A DNA stretch of 39,020 nt from Herpomyces periplanetae (Eukaryota; Ascomycota; Laboulbeniomycetes; Herpomycetales; Herpomycetaceae). A program made the position numbers and the translations under genes. Below, piece by piece: positions 1-11,750 of the stretch; the first letter of the stretch is position 1, and every line of letters starts with the position of its first letter. The notes beneath the pieces were generated by a model. It did no database searches, was not told the DNA's origin, and saw only the letters and a list, made by a program, of their open reading frames with translations. The stretch spans positions 1 through 39,020 of the forward strand of contig WMKJ01000111.1 in NCBI GenBank assembly GCA_009733715.1. Direction: 5' to 3'.

Positions 1-1852
1 TAGCCTTGGGCATTACAGAGTCTTCATCGAGGCAGGAAAAGATACCGATAGGACTGGATAGTTCAATTAAATCAATTGTCGGTTGCAGGTCACGACCAAA
101 ATCAATAAATTTCCATTCAATTTGCTCACGAGCATACTCCTCTTGTTCAAGTACGAACATATGGTGATTGAAAAACTGTTGGAGCTTTTCGTTGGTATAA
201 TTTATGCATAACTGCTCGAAAGAATTTTCGCCAAAAATTTCAAATCCAGCAATGTCGAGTACTCCAATAAAATGTGTATCTTCAGCATTAGATCCACTTC
301 TATCTAAGTTCCGGTTGATCTTATTAACGATATCGCCAAAGGTTCGTTCGTAGATCCCCTTCGACAGAGCATCCAAAGAGAGTCTAACTTGTTCGGGAGT
401 CTGAGTTTTTTCCACTCTATCACGGCCAGCTTTAACCATGGGGTGTAGCAAACCTTGTGCAAAAGCTGCGTGCGAAACACCAAGTAAAGAACAAGCTTTT
501 TCAAGCTGTGCCAACGAATTTGGCGGAAGTGAAGCTTGATCAGCACGCAAACTCTCTTTGACTGGGATGACATTCCCAAGGTGGAGAATTGCAGCAATTG
601 TTCGGAATAGCGAATGCTGCTCATGCTCCGTGAAGCCCATTATGTGAAACGCTTCAATTAAATAATTCCAGTCTGTTTTATCGGAAACGCTGGCAATCGT
701 TTCGTTTCCATGCTTTGTATACTCGAAGTGCTCTGGGCCCAATCCATTCAGGTAGAGTGTATCCTTCATATGAGGATCAGCACCTGAAAGTAGCTGGTAA
801 AACACATGATAGTTCCTTTCGCTAGCATGAACTTTGATAACCCGTGATTTTTCAAGTAAATACCAGTCGATGTTAGCACCAGCGATGTGACCTGAGCGTG
901 TAAACTCAATGCGAATAAATTTGCCAAAACGGGAAGAATTGTTGTTGCGTACGGTTTGAGCATTACCGAAAGCTTCAAGAATAGGATTTGCACGAAGAAT
1001 TTTTTCTGAAAGTTGAGATAAATGACAGCCAGAGGCACGGGCAGCTTTGGGAGTGCTAGTAGAAGCAACAGCAGTGAGGTACTGTATTACTTTCTTAGTG
1101 TTTTCAGTTTTACCGGCACCAGATTCACCAGTAACGAGGATTGACTGGTTTTTACCCTCATCAACGAGATTACGAAAGGCAGACTCGGCCATGGCAAATA
1201 TGTGTGGTCTTGAATCTTCCATGGTTCTGTTTCGGTAGATGTTGACATACTCGCGAGTGTAGATGGGTAAGTTACAGTAAGGATTAACGGTAACGAGGAA
1301 CAATCCTGAATAGGTGTAGATAAGATCAGATTGGTATCTCGTGTAGAGATTATGGACGACAGAAGCTTCGTTCAGGTGGGTTAATTTAGCCATGTCATCA
1401 GCTTTATCGAATTTAGCAGGGTTTACTTTTTCGACAGAACTAGCATCAACTTCATGTTGCTATAAAAATTAAAGTTAGATGTTGTGCAAGATAGAATCAA
1501 GAAAAGTGTAGAGTATACTTACTGTATCATCATCACAATGCACGAGTAATTTTCCGTCATTTTCGCTGACAACCCAGCCTTTGATGAAAGCCTTGACAGG
1601 ATCTTTAAGCCAAACATATCGACGACCAGAGAAGTCATTTTCACCGGCAATGGAGTCGACAGGTTTTGAGTCATGAGAATCGTCAGCAAAATTTATGAAT
1701 TTAGGGGCAAAAGTAGCGGAAACAGGAGTAGAATGGCGATTTGAGTTAGTAAAGCTACGTTGAGAGTCCGTTCTAAGTAAAGAAATGCCTCCGGCCGTTA
1801 AGGATGAAACAGACTTTAATCTGGAATGACTGGTTACATCGCCCTGAGGCAT
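1..1852 (-). CDS. Class II myosin heavy chain, N-terminal part (partial)
   Basis: This is the motor-domain half of a conventional myosin, the actin motor of the cytokinetic ring. Exon 1 is 1852-1523 and exon 2 runs from 1459 off the left edge; the 63-nt intron (1522-1460) is GTAAGT...TATAG, phase 0. About 596 residues are visible of an expected 1500-2000. Residues near 74-90 form the N-terminal SH3-like piece (YVWLKDPVKAF). The P-loop GESGAGKTENTKK is at about 221-233, switch I (NNNSSRFGKF) follows, and switch II DIAGFEIF lies near 512. The FGRDLQPTIDLIE motif close to the edge is typical of class II and not of fungal class I or V. I took the ATG of MPQGD as the start; an in-frame extension upstream to 1951 lacks myosin likeness. 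The tail, IQ motifs and coiled coil lie outside the window. It is transcribed divergently from the Red1-like gene. Confidence 0.93.
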
Positions 1853-3499
1853 TTTAACGAGGATGAACACGATAATAAAGGAAGAAGTGAGTAGAGGAAG
1901 AAGAGCAAAAGACGAATAAACGGGTGGTGAAGGGGAAGAGGGATATATCAAGTGAATGGGTAAATGTAAACGACGAAAAGCTAATGTGAAAGCAAGACCA
2001 GTGCTTGCGTTTGAGCGTAGGGCATAATTAGCTTGATGATAGGGATCATGAATTTGTTGTTTGGTTACGGGGAAGTAAGAAGAAATTCAGCAATTAAAAG
2101 ACAAAGTAGTGGTGATAGAAGAAAAAAGATGCGAAGAGCTGTTAGTGAACGATTGACGATACGAGAGCCGAAAAATCGAAAGTGGAAATGTATGGTAAAT
2201 CAATGAAGCAGTTCGTGGTGAACCGCGCGCGCGCGAACTGAGCACGAAACTTTTCATATAGCATCACGTAATACGGATGAAAATACGTTTAAACCTTTCT
2301 TGTGAATACACTTGTAAACTATACACCAAAACTAGTTGACCGGGCAACACACCTAGTTACTATTTTGGGAAGTCCATGCAAGGGTATAATCACGTGAAAT
2401 GAGGTGGACGAGAAGACGCGGACGCGTGAAGAGAATTTGGAATTGACAAAAGTCGTAAAGCAAAAATGGGGGGACAAATGAGAAGAAGAGTGCAGAAAAG
2501 GATAATACTTTAAGGGAGAAGAAAATTTTTAGAAAAATGTAAAGAAGTGAGGATAAAGAGAGCACAATTAATGGGAGCGCTGAAAAAGAACTCCTACGTA
2601 AGTTTGTCTCAAATCAAATTGAAAATTCAAATGTTTGGTATGGGAAATTGAATAAAATTGGCATTACGAGCTGCGATAATAGTCCCAGGTAATATAGACG
2701 ATTTATTTCACATCATATATTCCTTAGGTCTTTTAAGTTGATAATCTCAAATCATAAATCTTGAGTCGTCAAGAAAATACCCCTTTAGCCCAACCAATTA
2801 AGCCTATCCTAGTTCAAACACTTACTAATCAGAACTTTTCGGATTAGTTAACACGCCACAAATGTTTTTGGTTGGAGGTTTACATAATCATGTGAAATGT
2901 GGCTTTGCACAAGATTAAACGTAATTATACAAACATTACCTCCCTTAGTAATGGATGTTGACCGAAGAGTAACCGGTATGCGGCGTTGCAGTGGCGAAAC
3001 CCTACATTCAACGCCACTCTTGTGGCAGTGCAAGTATTCGCTGGAGAAAAATTTTGCAATGCATATAATTTAGGATAACGGACGGTTTTTATCGTGAAGT
3101 AAATTCTCTTCATACTCATATATTTGCACATCTATCGTTATATTTATTTGTGAGTTCGTTATTTGAGAGCGGTTAATAACTAGAAGATTTAAAATATTGT
3201 TTTTTAAAAAAGCATTTGCCCACACTTGGTTTATTTACCGTGACGAGAAAATTATCGGTGCCACGTGTTTTCAGTTAGCTCATTTGTCGGGATTTACGAG
3301 TGACTTTCAAGTATATTGCACTTTACTCATTCCGTTTGGCATAGACAAATTTGCACCTATAGCTCGGAGTGTTCGTGCGTGGACGTGGCCGTATGTCAGT
3401 GTCGTGATTTTTTAACTAGACTCTTTTCTACATTAGCCCAGTAATCGCGTACTTATAATGTCGGTTTGATACCTAAGGCTTTATACATTTCGTGATATA
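1853..3499. other. Divergent intergenic region, myosin II / Red1-like
   Basis: About 1.65 kb separates two outward-facing genes, so it should hold both promoters. A (CG)6 run lies at 2224-2235. CACGTG occurs at 2391-2396 and 3262-3267. A 7-bp inverted repeat (AGTGGCG / CGCCACT, 15-nt loop) lies near 2990-3018. The open frames at 2848-3131 and 3197-3415 begin at non-ATG codons, have low complexity and show no family likeness. I see no gene here. Confidence 0.6.
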
Positions 3500-6400
3500 A
3501 TGACCGGTGGTATTCCCCCCGCTCGTTGTCCTAAAGGACTGGCAATTTCGTTACCAAACTTTTTACCAGCTAATTCGTCTTACGCAAATTTTTCACGGGG
3601 AGGCGGAGGTAACAGTAGTGGAGGTCATGGAGCTGCAGGAGTAATTGGTAATAATGGAGGCGCTTCAGGTGCATACACCAATGGATTTCCCTTTCAGGTA
3701 TCAGACTCGTACGTTTTGCCCGGACCTTCAGACTATATCTCAGGCTCTATGAATCATTGGAATTATGTGAACACAGCCGCAAATATGCAATCATCGTCCA
3801 TTGAGGCTTTTTCTCCTTCATACGCAAATAATTCATTTTACGTTGGAGCAAATTCCATGTATAAACCCACGATGAGTAAAAGTACAAATTACACAGGACA
3901 TAGGAATCAGCGTCGTTTTCCCACCGTTCTTACTATTAAACCTAGTGCAGGATCTGGACCAAATTTGAGTAAGGATGAAAGTAACACTGATTCACACAAA
4001 GTTAACTTGGATCGTGATATGGAACTAAGTGATGGGGAGATACCATCAGACAACAGTTCAGTATCCGCAGTAGTTAACGCTACTACACGCGATGGAGGAA
4101 CTCAAGATGTGGCATTGGATGCCACGCATAAATTTCAGGAGAAGGGAGTAAAAGGCGACTTAAATCATCATAAAAAACCACCAACTGGAAGTACTACGAA
4201 GAAGGGAGAGGTGGGAGGAGAGTCGAGTAACCTTCGAGCGAAGACCATATCTTTACCGGAGTGGGTGCGGGCACTAGCGCGTGATTTACTGGAGGGAGGG
4301 TATACAGTCGACGATGTTATTAAGGAAGTAAATTGGACAGATCTGGAGGTGTCAATTCTTCGTCGTGTATTTGCGGACACACAACGAAATATGAACAAAT
4401 CAGTCACAAGTTTAACCAAGGATACAGCGGCAGCAGCTAAGATTAATGCTGTGGCAGTGGGTAAACCGGAGTCGGCAACATCAACAGAAGTTAATCAAAA
4501 TAAATTAGACAATACAAAGAGCTTAACAGAATCTGATGATGCAGCGTCAAAGAGACAGGAGTATATTGCGCGACTTATGGCGGCTAAATCAAAAAAGTCG
4601 ATATCTTCGAGTGCCGCAAAGTCAGTGGTGACAGCGCCGACGAGTACGAGTAAACAGGACATGCAGGATGGGGTGAAAGAATTAAGCCAAAGCGGCGTGA
4701 AACTTATAGTGACGCAAGATGTTAAGTTACCCGGGGAGAACAAAGAAGCCAAATGTACAACTACGACGGAAGTGGAAAAAAAGGATACTATGGATGAGGA
4801 TAGGGCAGGGAGTGCGCTTAATTCGGTAGAAAGACTGGAAAAAGACAATTCAGGGCCAGATGCTATAGAGCAAAAATCGCATGGACGCAATGACGTTGAA
4901 AACAATATTGGGGAAGAAGCAACAAACACGAAAATTGTAGTCAAGTCGAAGGAGGATATGACAAGAGATGAAATACGGCAAAGACAGACTCAATTGGCAC
5001 GTGAAAGGATGGAAGCCTTATTAAAATCCAAGGCAGTACAATCGTCAAATCAAACGTCTGGAGTGTCAAGTCAACGTAGTTCAATCGCATTGAATTGTCC
5101 TAATTTTAAGAATAGTGGTACATGGCCTAGCGAAATGATTAATGAAAGTGTTATCCCATCAAAGAGAAGTTTCGCACCGATAGAAGGTACAATGACACGA
5201 ATGAACGGACAAAGAGAGTCACTTCAATTAACCGAGAAGGTAGTTATACAAGTTAGTGAAGATGAAGATGATGAAGATGATAATGAGGATAATACAAGCA
5301 AAACGATGAGCAATTATGCAAACGAGAATCCAACCTTGCCAAAAAATATTAATGAAGCTGGTGATTTTAACTTGGAATCAAATCGTCCGACGCGTTCACA
5401 ACTTCACGTAAATTTTGGCGGACCATTTGCTAATCCGTCAGATATGTCGAAAGATCACGTGAAAGTGGGTTTGTTAAGGCCGGATTTAGTGGAAAAGGAA
5501 CGAGAAATTGAGCGATTAAGGCGAGAAATTGCAGCCCGTGAGGCTCAGTCTCGTGAACGTCACATTCAATTAACTAACAGCCACATCGACTGTGGCCGCG
5601 AAGATCCCTCCGCCACTAGACCGGCTCACGTGACATCACAGCCAGAAAAGCCTAGTTCCGAAAGTGGATTAGGTCAGGATGATATCATTGAAGGGGGATG
5701 TGAGGATGGAATAGTGGGCGAGAAAAAGAATGGAGGTTTGGATGGGAAGATTGGTGGGGAACTCGAGGGAAGTGATAGTTTGATGGATAAATTATCATTA
5801 AAAAATCAAGATGTCCAGGCGACCATTAAAAATGCTAACACGAATAGTGTATCGGACGCTGACGAATCTGATGATGAAATGGATCTCGATGATAGTGACG
5901 GTGAAGGAATTTATGAGAGTTGCTCAGAACGTGGAACTGGGTCACGTGAGTCAAGCGAGGCAGGATCCGAGCGATCCGCGGTGATGGCAACGGAGACCGA
6001 AACGGTAGAGTCAGGTTTAACAATGGCTTCAAGGTCGTTAGGTCAGGCTGAAGCTAGTGAATTAAACCGGCCTACGGAGCAATGCTTTAAAGTGGCAACA
6101 TCGCGTGCCGTATCGCAGTGCATATCAGTTTCATCGGAATCCATGTCGTCATCGTTGTCTTCGCGGTCCCCGTCACCATTACCCGAAGAGGACGATGACG
6201 AATCATTACAAGATAATGAATCTTCTGATAGCGAACTTGCGAGTCGGGAAACGAACATTAACGTAGAGAATCGTTTCCTCACACAAGTCAAATCACCTAC
6301 CGGTGGGTTGGATGGACGTACACACGATTGCGTTACGGGTATGAAAACCACGATACCGCCCCATGTCGGCCGCTTCAAGCCGTTTGTATCGCCATTATCG

Positions 6401-6944
6401 CTATTTAAATCGTTTCGTTTTCATCCCCACTTTGCCGATACTGTTGTCGGCGGTCTACGCTCGTTAACCTACAGCCATAATATAGATGCTAATAAACCTT
6501 TTTGTCCCTTTGACATGAATGATGCGTGTACCAATACCAACTGTCCCCACGGTCAGCACTGGAGTGATGTTAAACTTTCCGGTAAGTTCGCCGTATACTG
6601 AATCACTATTGTGAAGGCGGATATGTGTGCGTGTGTGTGTGTGCACACGCACACGTACACGTACACATGCCGTAATTTTGACTAGGCTAAAGAGGTGCTA
6701 AACGTTAACATACGCGCGCGGCATGCGGGGCTCACATTTAGACAATATGATCCTTTTCCAATTGGGTACCGGCTACACAAGCAACGACGAAACCGATCGC
6801 GCCAAATGGAACAGTGGATTGCGCGATGTACTCAACTCCCTACAACAGCGTAATGTTGTCGACCCTGTACAAGTAGCGCAGGAAATTACGCAATTTCGTA
6901 CCCGGTTCTTTGGTGATGCTACTCGCATCATCAATTTACCCTGA
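3500..6944 (+). CDS. Red1/ZFC3H1-like protein with C-terminal zf-C3H1 finger
   Basis: The spliced protein is 1094 residues: exon 1 3500-6581, intron 6582-6741 (GTAAGT...TTTAG, phase 1), exon 2 6742-6944. Joining gives KLSDNMILFQLG directly after the finger, as expected for this family. The finger CPFDMNDACTNTNCPHGQH (about residues 1005-1023) has the Cys-Cys-Cys-His order of the 'putative zinc-finger domain' found in fission yeast Red1 and human ZFC3H1. Red1 is the scaffold of the nuclear MTREC/PAXT-type complex that hands meiotic and cryptic RNAs to the exosome. Most of the rest is Gly/Ser/Asn-rich or acidic (SEDEDDEDDNEDN near residue 585). It also has a short ordered block (SLPEWVRALARDLLEGG, about 250-267) and a charged helix (EKEREIERLRREIAAREAQ, about 662-680). 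The finger class is clear; orthology to Red1 is inferred from it and from the long disordered body. Confidence 0.82.
6621..6670. repeat. 50-nt alternating purine-pyrimidine tract in an intron
   Basis: Every base from 6621 to 6670 alternates purine and pyrimidine, mostly GT on the left and CA on the right. GTGTGCGTGT (6625-6634) is the exact inverse of ACACGCACAC (6645-6654), so the intron RNA could form a 10-bp hairpin with a 10-nt loop. The tract sits in the middle of the Red1-like intron. Confidence 0.9.
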
Positions 6945-7301
6945 ACATTACTCGTCACATGTCCATTTGCGTGCTCCAATGTAAAGTGTGCGCGTGCGCT
7001 TTGATTCAGTTTGTTGACTTTCTTCCGGCGTTATAACTTGTTAATCTGTACATACCATACATACTAAACGATCTCTCCGTCCGCGTGTATATCATTAATT
7101 GAAGAAATGCGGCTACTACTAGACACACTCGCTCGCCCACTCTCACCTCATGCGCACTCAAGTGTGTACTCAATTGATGGCAGAGTTGAGTTATCGTTGG
7201 TGATAACGAAAGCTAAAAATTACCCCCATTCAAAGTTCAGAAAATTTAAGGGAATATACATCTTGCCAAAGCTAAACTAGAACAAGCACACAATTACCAA
7301 T
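6945..7301. other. Convergent intergenic region, Red1-like / septin
   Basis: These 357 bases lie between two stop codons of converging genes, so they should hold both 3' UTRs and polyadenylation sites. No open frame of interest and no clear repeat is visible. Confidence 0.6.
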
Positions 7302-8885
7302 TTATACATCCTCGTCCGTAGTATCACGAATTGAATTCTTTGACGCTGTTGCTTCCCGATGCATTCGCGCTTCAATCTCCTTCAACTGACTCTCACGAGC
7401 CAAAAGCTCCTGACGCTTCTCTTGGATTTCCCTTTGAACCTTTACCTCAATCTCGCGCAACTTTTCCTCTTCACGTCGTAATTGTTCTTCTTTCAAGCGG
7501 ACAGATTGTGATGCCAAATCCTCCGGATTCATGGTAAAATCTCTAAAACATGAATGTTAGTGAGGCATTTCGGAATGAGGAAAAAATTAGCAAGATAGAA
7601 TGAAAACTTACGGCGCTTTTCCTCCTTCTACCGTTTTGCTAAGTTTTTCCGTACGATAGTTTTCGTACAAAAAGTCGTGAGTTATTTCTTTCAAGTCAGC
7701 CAAATGACTGTGCAGCAATGCACTTTTAATGGCCAAAAAGTCCGAATGACGAGGATTTTCGACTTCTACGACGCCCCAGGGGTACTGTCGGGCGCGAAAT
7801 CTACGACCATGAGCTTCGTGAAATTCTTCCGAGCCTACTACAGCAAATGGCATTAAACCGCGTAATTCGGCATTCTCCTCCACTGTATCTTCGTCATCTT
7901 CTTCGATATCGTAGGGAAAATTATAGACTGGAATACGGTAATGTTCTATATCTTCCATGATTAGTTTCTTTGACTCTGCTAGTTCGGCCGGTGTAAATGA
8001 ATCTGCTTTTCCGATGACGGGAATAACGTTGACACGGGGTGAAAGGCGTTTCATCAATTCGATGTCTAGCTCACGAAGTCTATTGGAGGTAATGGAGGGG
8101 AGAGTGGTTAGAGGGGCATATTTACTAGAAGAATTGAGTTTGGTACACACTTACCCGTGACCTGTAGGAATGATAAAGTATAATAACACGTGGACCCTGT
8201 TATCGCGAAAACGAGGATTTCGTTTAATACGGGATTCTTCGGCAAGAATATCGTCGTACTGTCGTTCTAAGTAACCAACGATTTCGGCGAAGCTATAGTA
8301 TAGAGGGTATAACATTAGCTTTGGAAGGTGAATGCGCGTGTGGAGAGAAAAATATTCGAGGAGGATGATGAACTTACCAAGCTTCATTATCGATTTGGTC
8401 GCCAAAGCCGGGCGTATCGACGATTGTTAACGAAATTCGGGTTCCCTCTTCATCAAGCTCTAATTCTACGAGTAAAAATTAATGATCAAAATTGATACGT
8501 TTGCCCCGTGCGACAAACTGATTCACACCACGCACCGACGGTGACTGGTTTAATTTTAACGCCATACTCGATGTGAGCCGTAGAAGGGTCATCGGTGTCC
8601 AAATGAGACAAGACTTTCTTTCCGCAAAGAGAATTAACGAAGGTTGTACGTCCTGTTTGGATTTAAAATATAACGTATGGTAAGGGGCGGAGATGTCAGC
8701 GGGGTGAGACTGCTCAATGAAAGAATGGACTGGGAAAGGTTTGGACGGTGTGAAATGGAAAAACGTGATTAGGCTAAACATGAGGAAAATAAATGAGTGA
8801 ACGGTATACCTGTTCCGGAAGCTCCGCAAACCATTAAACAGAACTGGATTCCTTTTTTGACATTTTTTTTTCGGCGAACATTCAT
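7302..8885 (-). CDS. CDC11: Septin, Cdc11/AspA/Spn3 class
   Basis: Six exons on the minus strand: 8885-8810, 8652-8536, 8465-8378, 8292-8155, 8079-7612 and 7542-7302. They give 375 residues, normal for a septin. Septins are GTP-binding proteins that form hetero-oligomeric filaments at septa and polarity sites. The P-loop is GASGTGRT, with Arg where most septins have Lys, as in yeast Cdc11, the end subunit of the octamer. DTPGFGD (G3) and IPVIGKADS (G4) are intact. The septin-unique element (RQYPWGVVEVENPRHSDF) is present, and the last exon encodes a coiled coil (VRLKEEQLRREEEKLREI). Introns are 157, 70, 85, 75 and 69 nt; the second has the unusual donor GTGCGT. The ATG at 8885 follows TTTTAG, which looks like a splice acceptor, so a short 5' exon is possible; one in-phase candidate is a reading that starts at 9120. 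Confidence 0.95.
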
Positions 8886-10513
8886 CTAAAATACGTAGGG
8901 ATAGTGAGCAGAAAGTCTTAATAGAAGGTTTTCACAACAAGACTGAAGTGTTGATACGGGGAAAAGAAGGATGTAGGTAATGAGAGGGGGAGAAGTAGAG
9001 AATGCAAGTATAATGTGAATGACTTACTCTCACCTTTTCAGTGAGAGTGGGAAAATTCTTGGTGGTATGTTGGAAAGATTATTAAACGATTATACGAACC
9101 GTACTATTAGCAGATGACATTTTTAAGAAGCGCGATTAAGGCGACCAGGGAAGTCACGCGCGTGAGGAATGGAGAACAGCAAGATTGACGATGATGAGGG
9201 AAGTATGCCACGAATAAATTAACGCGTTAACGCAATTGGGAAACTTGGGGAATTAAGCAAGCTGGAGACTAGCCAGGTTAACGTTTAGAAGGGAAAGATG
9301 ATGGGAACGGGGACGGAAGAAATAGATGGATACGAAGGGATAAACAAAGGTTTGGGAGTAGATAACTAGTATGGAAAGGGAAACAGAGTTGGTGATAACG
9401 ATGGTGTAATGATTGGAATGGAGGGCGACGGGAGAGCAGATGAAGGTGAAGACGTGAAAATGGGGGTGTAGATGAAAGCACGGCTGCTTGTGCTTGTACA
9501 GTTAGTATTGAAATTAGAGATATCAGAGTTGAAATAGGAAATGTTAAAGTGAATATAGAGGATCAAGAGCACAATTTCCCAAGAATCTCAAGGAAAGCAA
9601 GCCCTGGTGTAAAAAAAGCGCGAATTCAAAAGTCGAGATAACAGAAAGTGTCAAGTATAATTATTGAAGATGATGATATTAAACAAATCTTCCATCACAA
9701 TGCTACCTGATTTAACAAATCTAGCAAACAAGAAATCTTGAAAGTGTGCCGTAACAGGATCAGCAGCATACCATCACCAACGCGTCGCGCAGCGCAAGAA
9801 GGTTTTTTTCAAAAAAAAATGAAAGAAAAGCTTCAAGTAGAACAAAAATCCCAGAACGAAACGCGAAGAAAAGGAGTTCCGGAGTATTGTTGATCCCTTC
9901 CGTATACAAACCTCGCGCCTTCCCCGTTAGCCTGCTGCTCGGCGGTTCCTTCCTGCGTCTCCGGAACTAGTTTCTCCGTGCCCGGCGCGTTACGCAGCGC
10001 AGCTTTGCGCCGCGCGAATTTTGCGAAAGTTTTACGAGCAGAAGTAGAATGGAAAAATGGAAAAGTTTATTGCGCTGCGTCGCATCGCATAGCATTACAC
10101 CGCATCGCATTGCATTGAGTAGCTTTCCCTCACAAAATCTGACATTGGCTTGTACTCCATGTCTTTTACCATTCTTTACCAGTCTCACTTTTACGCCTTT
10201 GCTACACTAGGTTTTCATTTGCCATTGCACATTCTTCCTACTCTTGTTTATTAAATGGTTTGCAAGGTTTATCTTTTCATCTATCTATTAACTTTGGTCT
10301 GACGTTACGTTTACCCGTTTTCATAGTCTTGTTCATTCGTTTTGTTAATATAAACACGTTTTACGGCTTATACTCTGGATTTTTCATGTTTGCTATATCT
10401 ATCTATTCCATTCGTTTTCCTTCTTCATTCACTTCTTCCTTATAAACACCTATACTTTCACTCTCCTTATCTATCATCAAAAATTTATTCATACTCTCTG
10501 GCTGCCTTTATTG
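8886..10513. other. Gene-free 1.6 kb upstream of septin
   Basis: This lies between the septin start and the TPT1 stop. About 9280-9480 is strongly purine-rich on the plus strand, so pyrimidine-rich on the septin coding strand, as in a long leader or core promoter. A GC-rich island covers about 9900-10020 and includes a GCGCA-GCTT-TGCGC hairpin near 9998-10011. It is followed by CGCATCGCAT repeats. Open frames at 9278-9572, 9967-10188 and 10260-10445 are low in complexity or lack an ATG. A 5' septin exon may be hidden here. Confidence 0.55.
10081..10110. repeat. Direct repeat of CGCATCGCAT
   Basis: The 10-mer CGCATCGCAT occurs exactly at 10081-10090 and 10101-10110. GCGCTGCGT (10072-10080) precedes it and TGCATTGAG follows, giving a cluster of related GCAT/GCGT units about 1.2 kb upstream of the septin start. 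Confidence 0.8.
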
Positions 10514-11750
10514 TCAATCTGTCATGACATTTTTAAACTGTCTGTATACCTCTTTTATTTCACTTTCCTGTAAAATCATCTTCTCTTTACCGCCTCTAAC
10601 ATCGATAACTTTATCAAAATATTCCTTGGGTAATATTCCCTTCTCATTCCCTTGTGTTAATATTACTCCATTCTCACTTCTCCAAAACTTAATTCCTGCT
10701 TTAATGGCCTTTTCCATGTTAACAAAGATGATCACTTGACTATTCTCCCGTACGTTATACAAAACCTTTCCTTTGTCCTCATATTCCCCTCCCTCCTCAT
10801 CATGGCTACCTTCTCTTCTCCACAATACACCTTTATATTCCGTCGCCATATGAATATGAACCCTTCCCATCCTACTAAGCCCGCCACTACTATAAATTTT
10901 TAACCATGCTTTATAATTTGTTCCGTGTACACATAGTTCCGGCCAATTTCCCCTTCGTTCCCCCTCCAGTGTAATTCTAAGTGGTTCGAGTAACCCTTCA
11001 TTATCCACTTCTATACTGTGTCCTTGATTGGCTCGTATAACGTACTCACTAGCATCTATTTCTGTATTCTGCCTTTCCTGGAACTCACATTTTTGTGATT
11101 TATCATATTCAGAAACGTGAATCATGGAAAATCGTCGCTTTGGGCACGTATTAACTATTTCCCTTAATTCGCTCATTGTCACATTCAAGCTTTTCATTAA
11201 CCCGCTATTCAACTGTAAACTTAAATCGTTAATAACCTTCTTTTGCACAGTTAACCTTATATCATCCCTTAACATTTACATTCACTAATCTCTCATTTCC
11301 TAAACCAAGCTTAACCCCTCTTATAACCACTACTTTTTCATATTCCCTCCTAGTCGTCGTAATTCATCCACGCTAACTGTTAACATGAACTTGTCTCTTT
11401 TAATTCCCGCCCCCCCCGTGGTTAAATTTCCCGTTCAAACACTGTCTCATAAGATCAAGGTTTATACGTATACTTAATTCAATTTGCCCTTGTGCACAAA
11501 TTTCTCAACTCACACTTCTCCTCCACCTATTTACCACACTGCGTAATCATCGTCAACCACAAGCCAATTCCGAATCACTCACCAAATCTTTCACGTTAAT
11601 ATACCCGCCCGCCATCAACTTTAATCCTTGCTTATCCGCACCGTGTCGCAAAGTCCAACTGAGCTTCTTAGATATCAATACAGATCGCGGCACACTTTTC
11701 TTCACATTCCTAATGCCCTTCATAATTACGACATCTTTCCCTTCTCCCAT
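10514..11750 (-). CDS. TPT1: tRNA 2'-phosphotransferase (Tpt1/KptA)
   Basis: This enzyme removes the 2'-phosphate left at the splice junction of tRNAs after ligation, passing it to NAD+ and forming ADP-ribose 1'',2''-cyclic phosphate. Exon 1 is 11750-11583 (56 codons) and exon 2 is 11212-10514; the protein is 288 residues, against about 230 in yeast. Phase 0 splicing (GTGAGT...TTTACAG) joins INVKDL to LNSGLMKSLNVT, as in the family. Exon 1 carries SKKLSWTLRHGADKQGL, with the catalytic Arg-His pair at 35-36. Exon 2 has RANQGHSIEV, then GGLSRMGRVHIHM and GVILTQGNEKGILPKEYF, the usual NAD-binding and catalytic blocks. Extra length lies in inserts between these blocks, for example an acidic stretch after GVLWRREGSHDEEGGEYE. 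The 370-nt intron is the longest in the window. It is divergent from ADE1. Confidence 0.93.

Noticed and set aside
3197-3415. 72-codon plus-strand frame upstream of the Red1-like gene
   Set aside because: Starts at TTG, no conserved sequence, sits in a probable promoter.
4168-4944. Minus-strand frames antisense to the Red1-like gene
   Set aside because: Mirror frames of low-complexity coding sequence on the plus strand; no family match.
9278-9572. Minus-strand Ser/Pro/His-rich frames upstream of the septin
   Set aside because: They simply read the pyrimidine-rich strand of a purine-skewed region and have no conserved motif.
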